Source: Stutzerimonas balearica DSM 6083
GTDB lineage: Bacteria; Pseudomonadota; Gammaproteobacteria; Pseudomonadales; Pseudomonadaceae
NCBI RefSeq assembly: GCF_000818015.1
Contig: NZ_CP007511.1
Location: forward strand, 2,614,501 to 2,678,500
DNA length: 64,000 nt
Reading direction: 5' to 3'
This document shows positions 1 through 14,053 of this stretch, piece after piece. A program made the position numbers and the translations under genes. Positions within the stretch are counted from its first letter, which is position 1. The number at the start of each line of letters is the position of its first letter. The notes beneath the pieces are model-generated. The model was not told the DNA's origin, did no database searches, and saw nothing but the letters and a program-made list of their open reading frames with translations.

Positions 1-196
1 TACCACGCGCGAAGCACGCAACGGGCAAGTGATAGTCGCTCGAGTCGGCGATGAAGTCACAGTCAAGCGCTTCAAGCGTGAGGGCAACAAGGTGTGGCTT
101 CTGGCCGAAAACGAGGACTTCGCGCCGATCGAGGTAGACCTCGAAGAGCAGGAGCTGGTCATCGAAGGGTTGAGCGTCGGTGTCATTCGCCGCTAA
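1..196 (+). CDS. lexA: LexA SOS repressor, C-terminal fragment
   Basis: This is the 3' end of a gene entering from the left edge; about 64 residues are visible, read from base 2. LexA represses SOS genes and cleaves itself when RecA filaments form. The visible part is the end of the S24 peptidase fold: it contains [12 protein letters not shown], with the catalytic lysine expected in the VTVKRF strand, followed by the dimerisation segment and the family-typical ending LSVGVIRR. The DNA-binding domain and the cleavage site lie outside the window. The next gene, a SulA-like inhibitor, starts 14 bases after the stop, which supports a lexA-sulA operon as known in Pseudomonas. Confidence 0.93.
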   Translation, partial: TTREARNGQVIVARVGDEVTVKRFKREGNKVWLLAENEDFAPIEVDLEEQELVIEGLSVGVIRR

Positions 197-210
197 ACAG
201 GAGAAGGATC

Positions 211-681
211 ATGCAGTACCGTTCCGAAACCATGCGACCACAGCTGTCACTTTTCGAAGGCATGATGGCCCAGCGCGCCATGCCATTCTGTGCAGCCCCT
301 GCTTCTGTCGAGCCTCGCCCCGAGTACCTTAGCGAGCTTAGCCTGAGCGGCAACAGCGAACACTGCCACCTGTTGTTGACGCCTATCCTGAGGGATCTCA
401 GCGAGGCGGACGACAAACGCTGGCTGACACTGATTGCGCCCCCCGGCTCACTGAGCGGCAACTGGCTGCGTGACAGCGGCCTGAACCGCCAACGTGTGAT
501 CGTTCTGCACCCTCGTAATGACCAAAGCGCGCTCGAACTGGCCTGCAAGGCACTCGGCTCGGGCTGCAGTCACACCGTGATCACCTGGCAGGAAAAGCTC
601 AGCAACGCTGAGCGTAACAAGCTTCGTGCGGCGGCCAGCCTGGGCCAGGCCAAAGGGCTGAATATCCGCCTGGGCTGCTAG
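211..681 (+). CDS. sulA: SulA-type SOS cell division inhibitor
   Basis: The gene encodes 156 residues. The ATG at 211 is chosen because an AGGAGAAGG ribosome site sits just upstream and the gene follows lexA by 14 bases; a longer frame from 94 would overlap lexA. SulA binds FtsZ and stalls septation during DNA damage. The protein has the RecA-like fold features of the family: LTLIAPPGSLSGNWLRDSGL, then a strand VIVLHP and a later HTVITW strand, where the Walker motif is degenerate. Co-transcription with lexA puts it under LexA control. Assignment rests on sequence pattern and position next to lexA. Confidence 0.88.
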   Translation: MQYRSETMRPQLSLFEGMMAQRAMPFCAAPASVEPRPEYLSELSLSGNSEHCHLLLTPILRDLSEADDKRWLTLIAPPGSLSGNWLRDSGLNRQRVIVLHPRNDQSALELACKALGSGCSHTVITWQEKLSNAERNKLRAAASLGQAKGLNIRLGC

Positions 682-730
682 GCCCTTCCCTCTCGGCGGC
701 ACAGGGATCGTGCCGGCAAGCCGCTTCGTA

Positions 731-967
731 TCAATGCAAGACGCGCGGCGACTCATCCTCGTATTCGAAATCGCCTTCGGCCATTTTCCCCGCCATCTGC
801 ACGCCGACGTTGAACATCGCCTTAGCCACCTCGACGTGCTGTCCCTGCAGGAACAGCCTGGCCTCCTCGGAGAAATCCAGCGTGACCAGCACCTCCTCGT
901 CTTCGGCGCGGCGGAGCACGATGCGCCCATCGGGCATCTCGACAATCTCTAGAAAAGACGTAGGCAT
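731..967 (-). CDS. Conserved small protein downstream of topA, function unknown
   Basis: The gene encodes 78 residues starting MPTSFLEIVEMPDGRIVLRR. It is acidic, with no signal peptide or membrane segment. The segment LRRAEDEEVLVTLDFSEEARLFL followed by HVEVAKAMFNVGVQMAG looks like a short beta sheet and an amphipathic helix. A longer frame to 1177 exists, but the ATG at 967 gives the usual compact protein. As I recall, Pseudomonas genomes carry a small hypothetical gene at this place between sulA and the DUF6586 gene. I do not know its function. It converges with sulA, leaving about 50 bases between the stops. Confidence 0.75.
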   Translation of the reverse strand: MPTSFLEIVEMPDGRIVLRRAEDEEVLVTLDFSEEARLFLQGQHVEVAKAMFNVGVQMAGKMAEGDFEYEDESPRVLH

Positions 968-1190
968 TCGGTTGGCTCTCGTTGAAAGGCGCGCATTGTA
1001 CCAGTGGAGTGCCATGAGAAAAGGCTTGTACCCCGCGCTCAGCCATGAGGCCGATGAACGCGGCCATAGGCATCTCAGCTCGCCACCTGCCGCGCCGGCA
1101 TAGCGAGCCCTGGCCTGATGCCTTGCCGCCGGCCACCCGTGAGGCACGAACGACACGACGGAAACGACGCGAATCAATTCAAGCCGGACG

Positions 1191-1712
1191 TCACCACTCA
1201 GTCATGGTCTCGCGGAAGCGCAGCACCAGCTCCTTGATGTTCGTGCGCCAGAGCTCCAGCTCGGTTCGCGACAAGGCTTCTGGCTGGTCCTCCTCGAGCG
1301 TCACCGCCTCGATCAGCGGCTGCCGTGGATCGACTTTGGCCTTCGTTGGCGCCTGAGGCGGCTGGAACAACGCGGCATGAGCCGACAGCAACCGGGCTAA
1401 CCAAGTGTCCGGCTGTTCGGCGAGTTCGACCAGCTCGGCGAGCTCCTGGCTCGGCGCCTGCTCCAGCGCCTGGCGATTCAGAAACGCCTCGGCGCGAGGC
1501 GCATCAGCACCTGGCGACCGGTAGAAACCAGCGATTTCATGGCACAGGCCGAGCACGGCCCCGTATAGGTGAAACAGGCTCGCCTCACGCTCGGCCTGGA
1601 CCTGCCCCTGAGCATTCAGGGTGCCGAGTGCGTCAGCCTTGCGCCAGTTTTCCAGCGAAAGGCCGGCAAAGAACAGTTTCTGGTTGGTACGGGTGTAGCG
1701 TTCGTGAGCCAT
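1191..1712 (-). CDS. DUF6586-like helical protein, function unknown
   Basis: The gene encodes 173 residues beginning MAHERYTRTNQKLFFAGLSLENWRK. The ATG at 1712 is preferred to the upstream in-frame codon at 1742 because homologous Pseudomonas proteins, as I remember them, begin at this motif. The sequence is rich in Ala, Leu and Glu and predicted helical, with a tail EDQPEALSRTELELWRTNIKELVLRFRETMTEW. No catalytic motif, signal peptide or membrane span is visible. It sits between topA and a second small conserved gene, all on the minus strand, so it may be read through from topA. Function unknown. Confidence 0.72.
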   Translation of the reverse strand: MAHERYTRTNQKLFFAGLSLENWRKADALGTLNAQGQVQAEREASLFHLYGAVLGLCHEIAGFYRSPGADAPRAEAFLNRQALEQAPSQELAELVELAEQPDTWLARLLSAHAALFQPPQAPTKAKVDPRQPLIEAVTLEEDQPEALSRTELELWRTNIKELVLRFRETMTEW

Positions 1713-1826
1713 GGTGCTCTCCGCAAAGCAGGATTGCCGCAAGAATGGACCGCCTGCGGCGACAAAACCAGCACATGCCCGACGGGCGCCCCGCTCATTC
1801 GAACCGGGCGCCGTCGCAGCGGCGCA

Positions 1827-4424
1827 TCAGCGCTTGTCTTCCACCTTCCACTTACCGCCGTCGTAGAACGCCTTCCAGCCGGTGGGCTTGCCATTGACCT
1901 CGGACTGCACGTACTGCTCCTTGGTCTTGCGACTGAAGCGAATGACCGCTGGGCGTCCTTCGGGATCCTGCTGCGGCGCTTGGAGCAGGAAGTGGTACTT
2001 GGGATCGATCTCATCCCTGTGCGGGATCAGCTCGCTGACCAACGGCGCGCGCGTTTCGCGGTTTTTCGGGAACTGGCTGGCGGCCAGGAACAGCCCGGAC
2101 GCCCCGTCGCGCAGCACGTAGGTATCGTCGACCTTTTCGCATTTGAGTTCCGGCATCTTCACCGCATCCATCTTCGGCGGCGCCGGCTCACCATTCTTCA
2201 GCAGCTTGCGGGTGTTCTTGCATTCCGCATTGGTGCAGCCAAAGAACTTGCCGAACCGGCCGGTCTTGAGCTGCATTTCGCTGCCGCATTTGTCGCACTC
2301 CAGACTAGGGCCCTCGTAGCCCTTGATGCGGAACTGCCCCTCCTCCACTTCGTAGCCCGCGCAGTCGGGGTTGTTACCGCAAATATGCAGCTTGTGCTTT
2401 TCGTCGAGCAGGTAGGCATCCATCGCATTGCTGCAGATGGGGCAGCGGCGCTTGCCCAAGAGCACCAGGGATTCGGACTCGCCCTCGTCATCGGCTGCGA
2501 TTTCGTCGCCCGGAATCAGATTGATAGTCGATTTGCAGCGCTCCTTCGGCGGCAGGCTGTAGCCGGAGCAACCGAGGAACACGCCGGTCGAGGCGGTGCG
2601 GATCATCATTGGCCGCCCGCAGACCTTGCACGGAATATCGGTCAGGGTCGGCTGGTTGGCACGCATGCCGCTATCCGGCGACTCTGCGATCTCGAGCTTG
2701 CGGCGGAAGTCACCGTAGAACTCGTCAAGCACGTGCTTCCACTCCCGCTCGCCCTGCGCGACATCGTCCAGATGCTCTTCCATGCCGGCGGTGAACCCGT
2801 AGTCCATCAGGTTCTCGAAGCTCTCGGAGAGGCGCTCGGTAACGATCTCGCCCATTTTCTCGGCGTAGAAGCGGCGGTTATGCAGCGAGACATAGCCGCG
2901 ATCCTGAATGGTCGAAATGATCGCCGCGTAGGTGGACGGCCGGCCGATGCCGCGCTTTTCCATTTCCTTGACCAGGCTCGCCTCGGAATAACGCGCCGGC
3001 GGCTTGGTGAAGTGCTGGCTGGGGTCGAGCGCGAGCAAATCCATCGCCTCGCCCTGCTTCATTTCCGGCAAGACGTCATCTTCGCCGGTCTTGCTCTGCT
3101 GCGGCAGCACGCGGGTGTAGCCGTCAAACTTGAGGATGCGACCCTTGGCACGCAGTTCGAAATCACCGGCCGTCACGGTCACGCTGGTCGCCAGGTACTG
3201 TGCAGGCGGCATCTGGCAGGCGACGAACTGGCGCCAGATCAGCTCATAGAGGCGCTCGGCGTCGCGCTCCATGCCCGACAACTGGTTGGGCCGCAGGTTG
3301 ACGTCCGATGGACGAATCGCCTCGTGGGCCTCCTGGGCGCCTTCCTTGCTGGAATAGAAGTTGGGCTTCTCCGGCAGGTACTGGCTGCCGAACTCGCTTT
3401 CAATGAACCCGCGGGCCATGACCAGCGCATCGGCCGAAAGATTGGTCGAGTCGGTACGCATGTAGGTGATGTAGCCAGCTTCGTACAGGCGCTGGGCCAT
3501 CATCATGGTCTTCTTTACGCCGAAGCCCAGGCGATTGCTCGCCGCCTGCTGCAGCGTCGAGGTAATGAAGGGGGCCGACGGCTTGCTCGAGGTCGGCTTG
3601 TCCTCGCGCTTGCTGACGCTGTACGTCGCGCTTTTGAGCTTTTCCATCGCGGCCTTGGCCTGCGCCTCGTTCAGCGGCTTGAACGCCTCACCCTTCTCGC
3701 GGGCGACTTCGAAGCGCACCTTGGCCTGCTGCGCGGTCGCCAGATCGGCGTGCACTTCCCAGTACTCTTCGGGCACGAAAGCGCGAATCTCGCGCTCGCG
3801 CTCGACCACCAGCTTGACCGCCACCGACTGTACGCGACCGGCGGAAAGCCCACGCGCGATTTTCTGCCAGAGCAGCGGCGAGACCATGTAGCCCACCACC
3901 CGATCGAGGAAGCGCCGCGCTTGCTGGGCGTTTACCCGGTTGATGTCCAGCTCGCCGGGCTGGGCGAAGGCTTCCTGAATGGCCTTTTTGGTGATCTCGT
4001 TGAACACCACGCGCTTGTAGCGCTCGTCGTCGCCGCCGATGGATTCGCGCAGGTGCCAGGCGATGGCCTCTCCCTCTCTATCCAAGTCGGTTGCGAGATA
4101 GATGGTGTCGGCTTCCTTGGCCAGGCGTCGAAGTTCCTCGATCACCTTCTCCTTGCCCGGCAGGATCTCGTACTTGGCTTTCCAGCCGTGCTCAGGGTCC
4201 ACTCCCATTCGGGCAAACAGCTGGCGCTTGGCCTTTTCCTTCGGCGACAGCGACGAGGCTTCGGCAGCCTTGCCGCGCTTGGCCGGCTCCTTGCTCGCAG
4301 AGCCGCTGGTAGGAAGGTCGCGGATATGGCCGATACTCGACTTCACCACGTACTGGTTACCCAGGTACTTGTTGATGGTCTTGGCCTTGGCCGGTGATTC
4401 CACGATGACCAGCGATTTACCCAT
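1827..4424 (-). CDS. topA: DNA topoisomerase I
   Basis: The gene encodes 865 residues, the normal length for bacterial type IA topoisomerase. It relaxes negative supercoils through a transient tyrosine-DNA bond. The Toprim domain opens with [11 protein letters not shown] (residues 6-16) and carries the metal-binding DLDREGEA at 113-120. The catalytic tyrosine is Tyr322 in [12 protein letters not shown]. The C-terminal third has several four-cysteine zinc fingers ([25 protein letters not shown]) and ends in a Lys-rich DNA-binding tail. A strong sigma70 promoter lies at 4600-4627, leaving a leader of about 170 bases. The start is fixed by the conserved [11 protein letters not shown] opening. 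Confidence 0.98.
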   Translation of the reverse strand: MGKSLVIVESPAKAKTINKYLGNQYVVKSSIGHIRDLPTSGSASKEPAKRGKAAEASSLSPKEKAKRQLFARMGVDPEHGWKAKYEILPGKEKVIEELRRLAKEADTIYLATDLDREGEAIAWHLRESIGGDDERYKRVVFNEITKKAIQEAFAQPGELDINRVNAQQARRFLDRVVGYMVSPLLWQKIARGLSAGRVQSVAVKLVVEREREIRAFVPEEYWEVHADLATAQQAKVRFEVAREKGEAFKPLNEAQAKAAMEKLKSATYSVSKREDKPTSSKPSAPFITSTLQQAASNRLGFGVKKTMMMAQRLYEAGYITYMRTDSTNLSADALVMARGFIESEFGSQYLPEKPNFYSSKEGAQEAHEAIRPSDVNLRPNQLSGMERDAERLYELIWRQFVACQMPPAQYLATSVTVTAGDFELRAKGRILKFDGYTRVLPQQSKTGEDDVLPEMKQGEAMDLLALDPSQHFTKPPARYSEASLVKEMEKRGIGRPSTYAAIISTIQDRGYVSLHNRRFYAEKMGEIVTERLSESFENLMDYGFTAGMEEHLDDVAQGEREWKHVLDEFYGDFRRKLEIAESPDSGMRANQPTLTDIPCKVCGRPMMIRTASTGVFLGCSGYSLPPKERCKSTINLIPGDEIAADDEGESESLVLLGKRRCPICSNAMDAYLLDEKHKLHICGNNPDCAGYEVEEGQFRIKGYEGPSLECDKCGSEMQLKTGRFGKFFGCTNAECKNTRKLLKNGEPAPPKMDAVKMPELKCEKVDDTYVLRDGASGLFLAASQFPKNRETRAPLVSELIPHRDEIDPKYHFLLQAPQQDPEGRPAVIRFSRKTKEQYVQSEVNGKPTGWKAFYDGGKWKVEDKR

Positions 4425-4599
4425 GGAGTGGAGATTTCCTGAATCGAGAAGTGAACGAAGGAGAGCTTGCGGAGCTCGGAAGTGCGCTTGCCGGATACGC
4501 CAGGCGAGCTGGAGTCAGGACCTCGGCACCGATCCGAGCGGCCCACGGCAAAGGGTCGCGACGAGGCTGCATGATCGCTCTGCCTGAAAAGCACCGCTA

Positions 4600-4627
4600 T
4601 ATATAGTGGTGACGGATGACAGGTCAA
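4600..4627 (-). promoter_or_regulatory. Putative sigma70 promoter of topA
   Basis: Read on the minus strand, TTGACC (4622-4627) is separated by 16 bases from TATATA (4600-4605). Both boxes are near consensus. The start would be about 4593, roughly 170 bases before topA. The AT-only -10 region stands out against the GC-rich surroundings. topA promoters are classically supercoiling-sensitive; whether this one is cannot be seen here. Confidence 0.6.
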
Positions 4628-4661
4628 GCCGGCAGTCGACAGAGCTGCCAACCGGGCAACG

Positions 4662-4889
4662 TCAGAAACGGCTTGGCTCGGCCTCCACCAGTGCGAAGCG
4701 CGGTACACGCTCGCCGTCGACTTCCACCGACTCGACGAACATCGACAACGGGCGCACCCACAGCCCTCGCTCGCCGTAAAGCGCCTGGTAGAACACCAGT
4801 GGCTCCTCCGTCTCGGAGTGGCGCACCACAGCAAACACCCGGTATTCCGGCCCCTTGTAATGGCGATAACGCCCCGGCTGGACCTGCAT
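4662..4889 (-). CDS. DUF1653 domain protein
   Basis: The gene encodes 75 residues beginning MQVQPGRYRHYKGPEYRVFAVVRHSETEE. This is the DUF1653 pattern: GxYxHYKGxxYxVxxxxxHxET, then VxYxxLYG and WVRPLxMF. GTG at 4901 is also in frame, but its bases form the GGAGG ribosome site for the ATG at 4889, so the shorter start is chosen. It lies upstream of topA on the same strand, between topA and fadA, the place I recall for it in Pseudomonas. It has no membrane or export signal. Its biochemical role is unknown. Confidence 0.88.
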   Translation of the reverse strand: MQVQPGRYRHYKGPEYRVFAVVRHSETEEPLVFYQALYGERGLWVRPLSMFVESVEVDGERVPRFALVEAEPSRF

Positions 4890-4904
4890 GAGAGCCTCCA
4901 CAAA

Positions 4905-4935
4905 AAGGAAAACCGGGGCTTGCGGCCCCGGCTTT
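4905..4935 (-). terminator. Rho-independent terminator after fadA
   Basis: On the minus strand a GC-rich hairpin (arms CCGGGG / CCCCGG with a short loop) is followed by a T-rich run (TTTTCCTTTTT). It lies about 80 bases beyond the fadA stop and should end the fadBA transcript before the DUF1653 gene. Confidence 0.7.
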
Positions 4936-5012
4936 CATTGACACCAATCTGCAGCATCGGACGACAGGCCACAGCCTAGCCCAGTCGCCCGTCACTGTCA
5001 GTCATGCCGTCT

Positions 5013-8763
<3,751 letters not shown>

Positions 8764-10797
8764 ATGTCCCGTCCCCCCATCGCTCGCGCCGACGCCGGTA
8801 CCGATCCCTATCGCTGGCTGGAAAAACGCGACGCCCCGGAAGTGCTCGCTTATCTCAAGGCGGAGAACGCCTACCTCGAAGAGCAGCTCGCCGATCAGGC
8901 CGAACTGCGTGAAGCGCTGTTTCAGGAGATCAAGAGCCGCATCCGCGAAACCGATCTATCGCTGCCCTCCCCCTGGGGGCCGTGGCTGTACTACCAGCGC
9001 ACCACCGCGGGCGACGAGTATCCGCGGCACTACCGCTGCCCGCGCCCGCTGGATGGTTCGCTGACCGTCAATGAAAGCGCCGAACAGCTGCTGCTCGACC
9101 CCAACGAGCTGGCCGGTGGCGGCTTTCTTTCGCTGGGCGCCTTCAGCGTCAGCCAGGACCACAGCAAGCTCGCCTACAGCCTCGACCGCGAAGGCGACGA
9201 GATCTACCGGCTGTACGTCAAGGACCTGGCCAGCGGCTCGGTCACCGAGCTGCCCTTCGACAACTGCGACGGCAGCATGACCTGGGCCAACGACAGCCAG
9301 ACCCTGTTCTATGGCGAGCTGGACGAGACCCACCGACCACACAGTATCTACCGCCATCGCCTGGGCGAAACCGGCAGCCACGCGGTATTCCATGACCCGG
9401 ACGGGCGCTTCTTCGTGCATTGCTACCGCGCCAGCTCCGACCGCCAGCTGGTCATCCTCTCCCACAGCAAGACCACCAGCGAAGCCTGGGTGCTGTCGGC
9501 GGACCAGCCGGAGGGCAGCTGGACCTGTCTGGCAGCGCGCCAGGAGGATCACGAATACTTCCCCGATCATGGCCTGTACGAGGGCCAGTGGCGCTGGCTG
9601 ATCCGCAGCAACCAGGCGGGCATCAACTTCGCCCTTTATCACGCCAGCGAGGCCGAGCCAGGCCGCGAGCACTGGCAGGAGCTGGTCCCGCATGATGACG
9701 CGGTGATGCTCGAGGACGTCAGCCTGAACGCCGAGGCGATTACCCTGACCCTGCGCGAAAGCGGCCTGCCGGTGATCGAGGTGCGGCCACAGGGCGTCCA
9801 GCCCTATCGCCTGCAGTTGCCCGATGCGGCCTACAGCCTGCACGTGCAAAACTCGCTGGAATTCACCAGCACGGTGATCCGCCTGCGCTACGAGGCGCTG
9901 AATCGCCCGGCGCAGATCCGCCAGCTGACCCTGGCCGACGGCACGCAGGAGGTGCTCAAGGAAACCCCGGTGGAAGGCCCCTTCGATGCGGACGCCTATG
10001 AAAGTCGGCGCATCTGGGCCACCGCCCAGGACGGCACGCAGATTCCCATCAGCCTGGTCGGCCGCCGCGACAGCTTCGGCAAGCCCGCACCGCTCTATCT
10101 CTACGGCTACGGCGCCTACGGTCACAGTCTCGACCCCTGGTTCTCCCACGCGCGGCTGTCGCTGCTCGACCGCGGCTTCATCTTCGCCATCGCCCATGTG
10201 CGTGGCGGCGGTGATCTGGGCGAGGCCTGGTACCGCGCCGGCAAGCTGGAGCACAAGCCGAACACCTTCAACGACTTCATCGCCTGCGCCGAGCAGCTGT
10301 TGGCCGACGGTTACACCACATCGCCACGCCTGGCCATCAGCGGCGGTAGTGCCGGCGGCCTGCTGATCGGTGCCGTGCTCAACCTGCGTCCGGAGCTGTT
10401 CGGTGCGGCGATCGCCGAGGTGCCCTTCGTCGACGTGCTCAACACCATGCTCAACGCCGACCTGCCGCTGACCGTGACCGAGTACGACGAATGGGGCGAC
10501 CCGAATCAGCCCGAGGTGCACGAGCGCATCAAGGCCTATGCGCCCTATGAAAATGTCCGGGCCCAGGCCTATCCGCCGCTGCTTGCCGTGGCCGGCTATA
10601 ACGACAGCCGTGTGCAGTACTGGGAGGCCGCCAAGTGGGTTGCCAAGCTGCGCGCCACCCGCACCGACGACAACCTGTTGCTGCTCAAGACCGAGTTCGG
10701 CGCAGGTCACGGTGGCATGAGCGGTCGCTACCAGGCGCTCAAGGATGTGGCGCTGGAGTACGCCTTCGTGCTCAAGGTGTTCGGCATGGCCGGCTGA
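8764..10797 (+). CDS. ptrB: Oligopeptidase B (S9A serine peptidase)
   Basis: The gene encodes 677 residues. It has the prolyl-oligopeptidase layout: an N-terminal beta-propeller that admits only short peptides, then an alpha/beta-hydrolase domain. The family cleaves oligopeptides after Lys or Arg in the cytoplasm. The catalytic triad can be placed: Ser529 in SGGSAGG, Asp614 in GYNDSRVQYWE and His649 in GAGHGGMSGR. No signal peptide is visible. It starts MSRPPIARADAGTDPYRWLE, close to other PtrB proteins. It stands alone, with fadBA divergent and a small membrane-protein gene about 75 bases downstream. Confidence 0.92.
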   Translation: MSRPPIARADAGTDPYRWLEKRDAPEVLAYLKAENAYLEEQLADQAELREALFQEIKSRIRETDLSLPSPWGPWLYYQRTTAGDEYPRHYRCPRPLDGSLTVNESAEQLLLDPNELAGGGFLSLGAFSVSQDHSKLAYSLDREGDEIYRLYVKDLASGSVTELPFDNCDGSMTWANDSQTLFYGELDETHRPHSIYRHRLGETGSHAVFHDPDGRFFVHCYRASSDRQLVILSHSKTTSEAWVLSADQPEGSWTCLAARQEDHEYFPDHGLYEGQWRWLIRSNQAGINFALYHASEAEPGREHWQELVPHDDAVMLEDVSLNAEAITLTLRESGLPVIEVRPQGVQPYRLQLPDAAYSLHVQNSLEFTSTVIRLRYEALNRPAQIRQLTLADGTQEVLKETPVEGPFDADAYESRRIWATAQDGTQIPISLVGRRDSFGKPAPLYLYGYGAYGHSLDPWFSHARLSLLDRGFIFAIAHVRGGGDLGEAWYRAGKLEHKPNTFNDFIACAEQLLADGYTTSPRLAISGGSAGGLLIGAVLNLRPELFGAAIAEVPFVDVLNTMLNADLPLTVTEYDEWGDPNQPEVHERIKAYAPYENVRAQAYPPLLAVAGYNDSRVQYWEAAKWVAKLRATRTDDNLLLLKTEFGAGHGGMSGRYQALKDVALEYAFVLKVFGMAG

Positions 10798-10873
10798 CGC
10801 AGCCGACCTGCGGCGGCGAACCGGGATCGCCGCCGGCAGTCACTCATTGAGGACACCTTCAGGAGCTGATGCG

Positions 10874-11236
10874 ATGAACCGAACCTCTTCCGACCGACCC
10901 GCGCAGAACGTCCATGGCTGGGAGCGCGCCGCCTCGCTGGCCGGCGGCCTGTATCTTCTGGGTAAAGGTCTGCGCCACGGGGGGCTTGGAGGCCTGCTCC
11001 AGGTGGGAATCGGCGCCCTGGCGCTGGCGCGCGGTATCAGCGGCCGCTGCGAGGCCAAGCGCGTGCTGCAGGAAGTCGGCGAACAGGCGCAGAACGCGGT
11101 GATCGATTCCAGCCACATGCCGCTGGAGCAGACGCCGGCCGAACGCGAGCGCTTGCGCAGCAGTGCGCAAGCAGCCACGTCGACCGTCACGGTGACGGGC
11201 AATCAGGGGTTGGACAGTCCGCCGACCAACCCTTGA
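10874..11236 (+). CDS. Small membrane protein with a YgaP/DUF2892-like glycine-rich segment
   Basis: The gene encodes 120 residues. The ATG at 10874 is set by AGGAGCTG upstream at 10861. After a polar N-terminus comes WERAASLAGGLYLLGKGLRHGGLGGLLQVGIGALALARGISGRC, which reads as two short Gly-rich membrane segments in the style of the DUF2892/YgaP transmembrane domain. The tail is polar and low in complexity (QAATSTVTVTGNQGLDSPPTNP). No enzyme motif is visible. It follows ptrB on the same strand, but the spacing does not prove an operon. Function unknown. Confidence 0.7.
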   Translation: MNRTSSDRPAQNVHGWERAASLAGGLYLLGKGLRHGGLGGLLQVGIGALALARGISGRCEAKRVLQEVGEQAQNAVIDSSHMPLEQTPAERERLRSSAQAATSTVTVTGNQGLDSPPTNP

Positions 11237-11246
11237 ACGCAGTGCT

Positions 11247-11534
11247 TCAGTGGTTGCAATCGGGGCCGTGGACGTGTTCGTCGTCCTCGCCCTCGACCGG
11301 CTCCATCTCCAGCTGCAGGCTGACCAGATTGGTCGCCAAGGGGCGCAGCAGCAGGTTGGCGTATTCGGTGTCGCCCTCCTCGACATCCACTCCGATCATC
11401 AGCTGGCCATTACCGACCTGCTGGATCCAGACCTCACGCCCCTGCCACATCACGGCAAAACGGGTGCAGGAGGTCACCAACTGGGTACCGTCGACGTCTT
11501 CGAGAATCAGTTGCAGGCTATCGCTCATGGACAT
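11247..11534 (-). CDS. Acidic small protein with a His/Cys C-terminus, function unknown
   Basis: The gene encodes 95 residues beginning MSMSDSLQLILEDVDGTQLVTSC. Starts at 11534 and 11528 are both possible; 11534 has AGAAGAG upstream. The protein is acidic and predicted beta-rich (RFAVMWQGREVWIQQVG, then LMIGVDVEEGDTEYANLLLRPL). It ends GEDDEHVHGPDCNH, a His/Asp/Cys cluster that could bind metal, though this is only inferred. The gene lies 48 bases beyond the aminotransferase stop on the same strand, so co-transcription is likely. I recognise no domain name with confidence. Confidence 0.65.
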   Translation of the reverse strand: MSMSDSLQLILEDVDGTQLVTSCTRFAVMWQGREVWIQQVGNGQLMIGVDVEEGDTEYANLLLRPLATNLVSLQLEMEPVEGEDDEHVHGPDCNH

Positions 11535-11582
11535 TCGCTCTTCTGGAAAATTGAGGGGCGGCAAGCCGCCCCCCGGGACGAG

Positions 11583-12926
<1,344 letters not shown>

Positions 12927-13619
12927 TCAGGCGCCGAAATGCTGCTTGTCCAGCTCGATGGCCTGATCGAGCGTCTCGAGCAGCGCTTTGCGCACCTTCA
13001 GCTTGGTATTCCTGTGCGCCACCATGTTGATGCGTTTCAGCTGGGCGGCCACCGCCAGTGCCGTTTCCATCAAGGCCTCGGCGGAAACGACGCGATCGAG
13101 GAACCCGGCCAGCACGGCCCCCTGCGGATCGAACAGCTCGCCGTTGATGACCGAGCGCTGGAACGCGGCCTTGCCCAGGCGATCACGGGCCAGTTCGATA
13201 CCGGCATGGTGCATGGTCATGCCGATCTGCACCTCGTTCAGGCCGATGTTGAACGGCCCCTCAACACCGATGCGGTAGTCCGCAGCCAGCAGCAGAAAGG
13301 CCCCTTTGGCGATGGCGTGGCCCGGGCAGGCCACGATGATCGGATAAGGGTGGGCCAGCATGCGCCGGGTGAAGGCCGAGCCGGTCGCCACCAGGCTCAT
13401 CGCGTTTTCGGCGCTGGAGGTCATTACCTTCAGGTCGTAGCCCCCGGAGAGGATGCCCGGCTGGCCAGTCAGGATCACCACGGCGCGATCCTGCTCGGCG
13501 CGATCGAGCGCCGCATTCAGCGCTTCGAACATCTGCGGCGACAACGCATTGACCTTGCCGTTGGCCAGCGTCAGCGTGGCAACGCCATCGTCGAATTGGT
13601 ACGAAATCAGCTCACTCAT
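12927..13619 (-). CDS. Enoyl-CoA hydratase/isomerase (crotonase) family protein
   Basis: The gene encodes 230 residues of the crotonase fold, short but complete. The oxyanion-hole region VACPGHAIAKGAFLLLAADYRIG replaces the usual GxxxGGG by AIAKGAF. The first catalytic glutamate position is not obvious, so the exact reaction (hydratase, isomerase or hydrolase) is uncertain. LNEVQIGMTMHHAG is the second core motif. ATG at 13619 follows AAGGGATGGGG. It is a single gene with its own terminator. A perfect 14-base palindrome at 13697-13710 lies 78-91 bases before the start and may be its operator. Confidence 0.85.
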   Translation of the reverse strand: MSELISYQFDDGVATLTLANGKVNALSPQMFEALNAALDRAEQDRAVVILTGQPGILSGGYDLKVMTSSAENAMSLVATGSAFTRRMLAHPYPIIVACPGHAIAKGAFLLLAADYRIGVEGPFNIGLNEVQIGMTMHHAGIELARDRLGKAAFQRSVINGELFDPQGAVLAGFLDRVVSAEALMETALAVAAQLKRINMVAHRNTKLKVRKALLETLDQAIELDKQHFGA

Positions 13620-13696
13620 GCCCCATCCCTTTGTTTGTCTTTTACGCAAGTGCGCCGACGTTACTCACCGGAACTCGCTCGGTAAAGCGCCTTGAC

Positions 13697-13710
13697 TGAC
13701 CGTTCGGTCA
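13697..13710. promoter_or_regulatory. Palindrome TGACCG-TT-CGGTCA upstream of the crotonase gene
   Basis: A 14-base sequence has perfect 6-base arms and a two-base centre. Its size and symmetry resemble operators of TetR-type regulators, and it sits in the promoter region of the crotonase gene. No regulator gene is adjacent. The role is inferred from symmetry and position only. Confidence 0.4.
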
Positions 13711-13840
13711 CCGATTGCCGCATTTCGCCGCTGTTCCAGCGCTACCGCTGCGAGCTCCCGCAGAGTTGCCGCGCCTGGCGCTCGGTCAAGCCCTGCGCGA
13801 AGACGGCCGGCTTAAATGCATGAAAAAACTCAAAAAGTTT

Positions 13841-13869
13841 TTGCCATTCGAAAAGCCTTCGGCTAAATT
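13841..13869 (+). promoter_or_regulatory. Sigma70 promoter of tRNA-Ser
   Basis: TTGCCA (13841-13846) and TAAATT (13864-13869) are spaced by 17 bases. They are followed by a GC-rich discriminator (GCGCGCC), the arrangement expected for a stringently controlled stable-RNA promoter. The start would be near 13876, giving a leader of about 30 bases before the tRNA. Confidence 0.65.
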
Positions 13870-13905
13870 AGCGCGCCTCGACGGACAGCACGCCCGTTGA
13901 GATCC

Positions 13906-13995
13906 GGTGAGGTGTCCGAGTGGTTGAAGGAGCACGCCTGGAAAGTGTGTATACGGGAAACCGTATCAAGGGTTCGAATCCCTTCCTCACCGCCA
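13906..13995 (+). tRNA. tRNA-Ser (GGA anticodon)
   Basis: A 90-base class II tRNA with encoded CCA. The acceptor arm pairs GGTGAGG (13906-13912) with CCTCACC (13985-13991), followed by discriminator G and CCA. The anticodon stem CACGC/GTGTG encloses a loop with GGA at 13940-13942, reading UCC and UCU. The long variable arm (TATACGGGAAACCGTATC region) is typical of serine tRNAs, and GGTTCGAATCC is the T loop. It has its own promoter and terminator. Confidence 0.97.
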
Positions 13996-13998
13996 GTT

Positions 13999-14036
13999 AA
14001 AAAAGCCCCTGAGTCTTGCGACTCAGGGGCTTTTTC
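13999..14036 (+). terminator. Rho-independent terminator after tRNA-Ser
   Basis: Arms AAAAAGCCCCTGAGT (14000-14014) and ACTCAGGGGCTTTTT (14021-14035) flank a six-base loop. A-runs and T-runs on both sides allow it to work in both directions, so it may also serve the small gene at 14054-14269 on the minus strand. Confidence 0.92.
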
Positions 14037-14053
14037 GTTGCGCCTTCATTTAT

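Noticed and set aside
1569..4397. Very long open frame on the plus strand opposite topA (over 900 codons)
   Set aside because: It mirrors the topA codons in a GC-rich genome. The translation has no recognisable motif and is built of Leu, Arg, His and Gln repeats, as antisense frames usually are.
8956..10710. Long minus-strand frame opposite ptrB
   Set aside because: ptrB has all three catalytic residues. The opposite frame has no family motif and no ribosome site.
13906..13995. tRNA-Ser as an integration site
   Set aside because: No integrase gene, no duplicated tRNA 3' end and no change in gene style were seen on either side.
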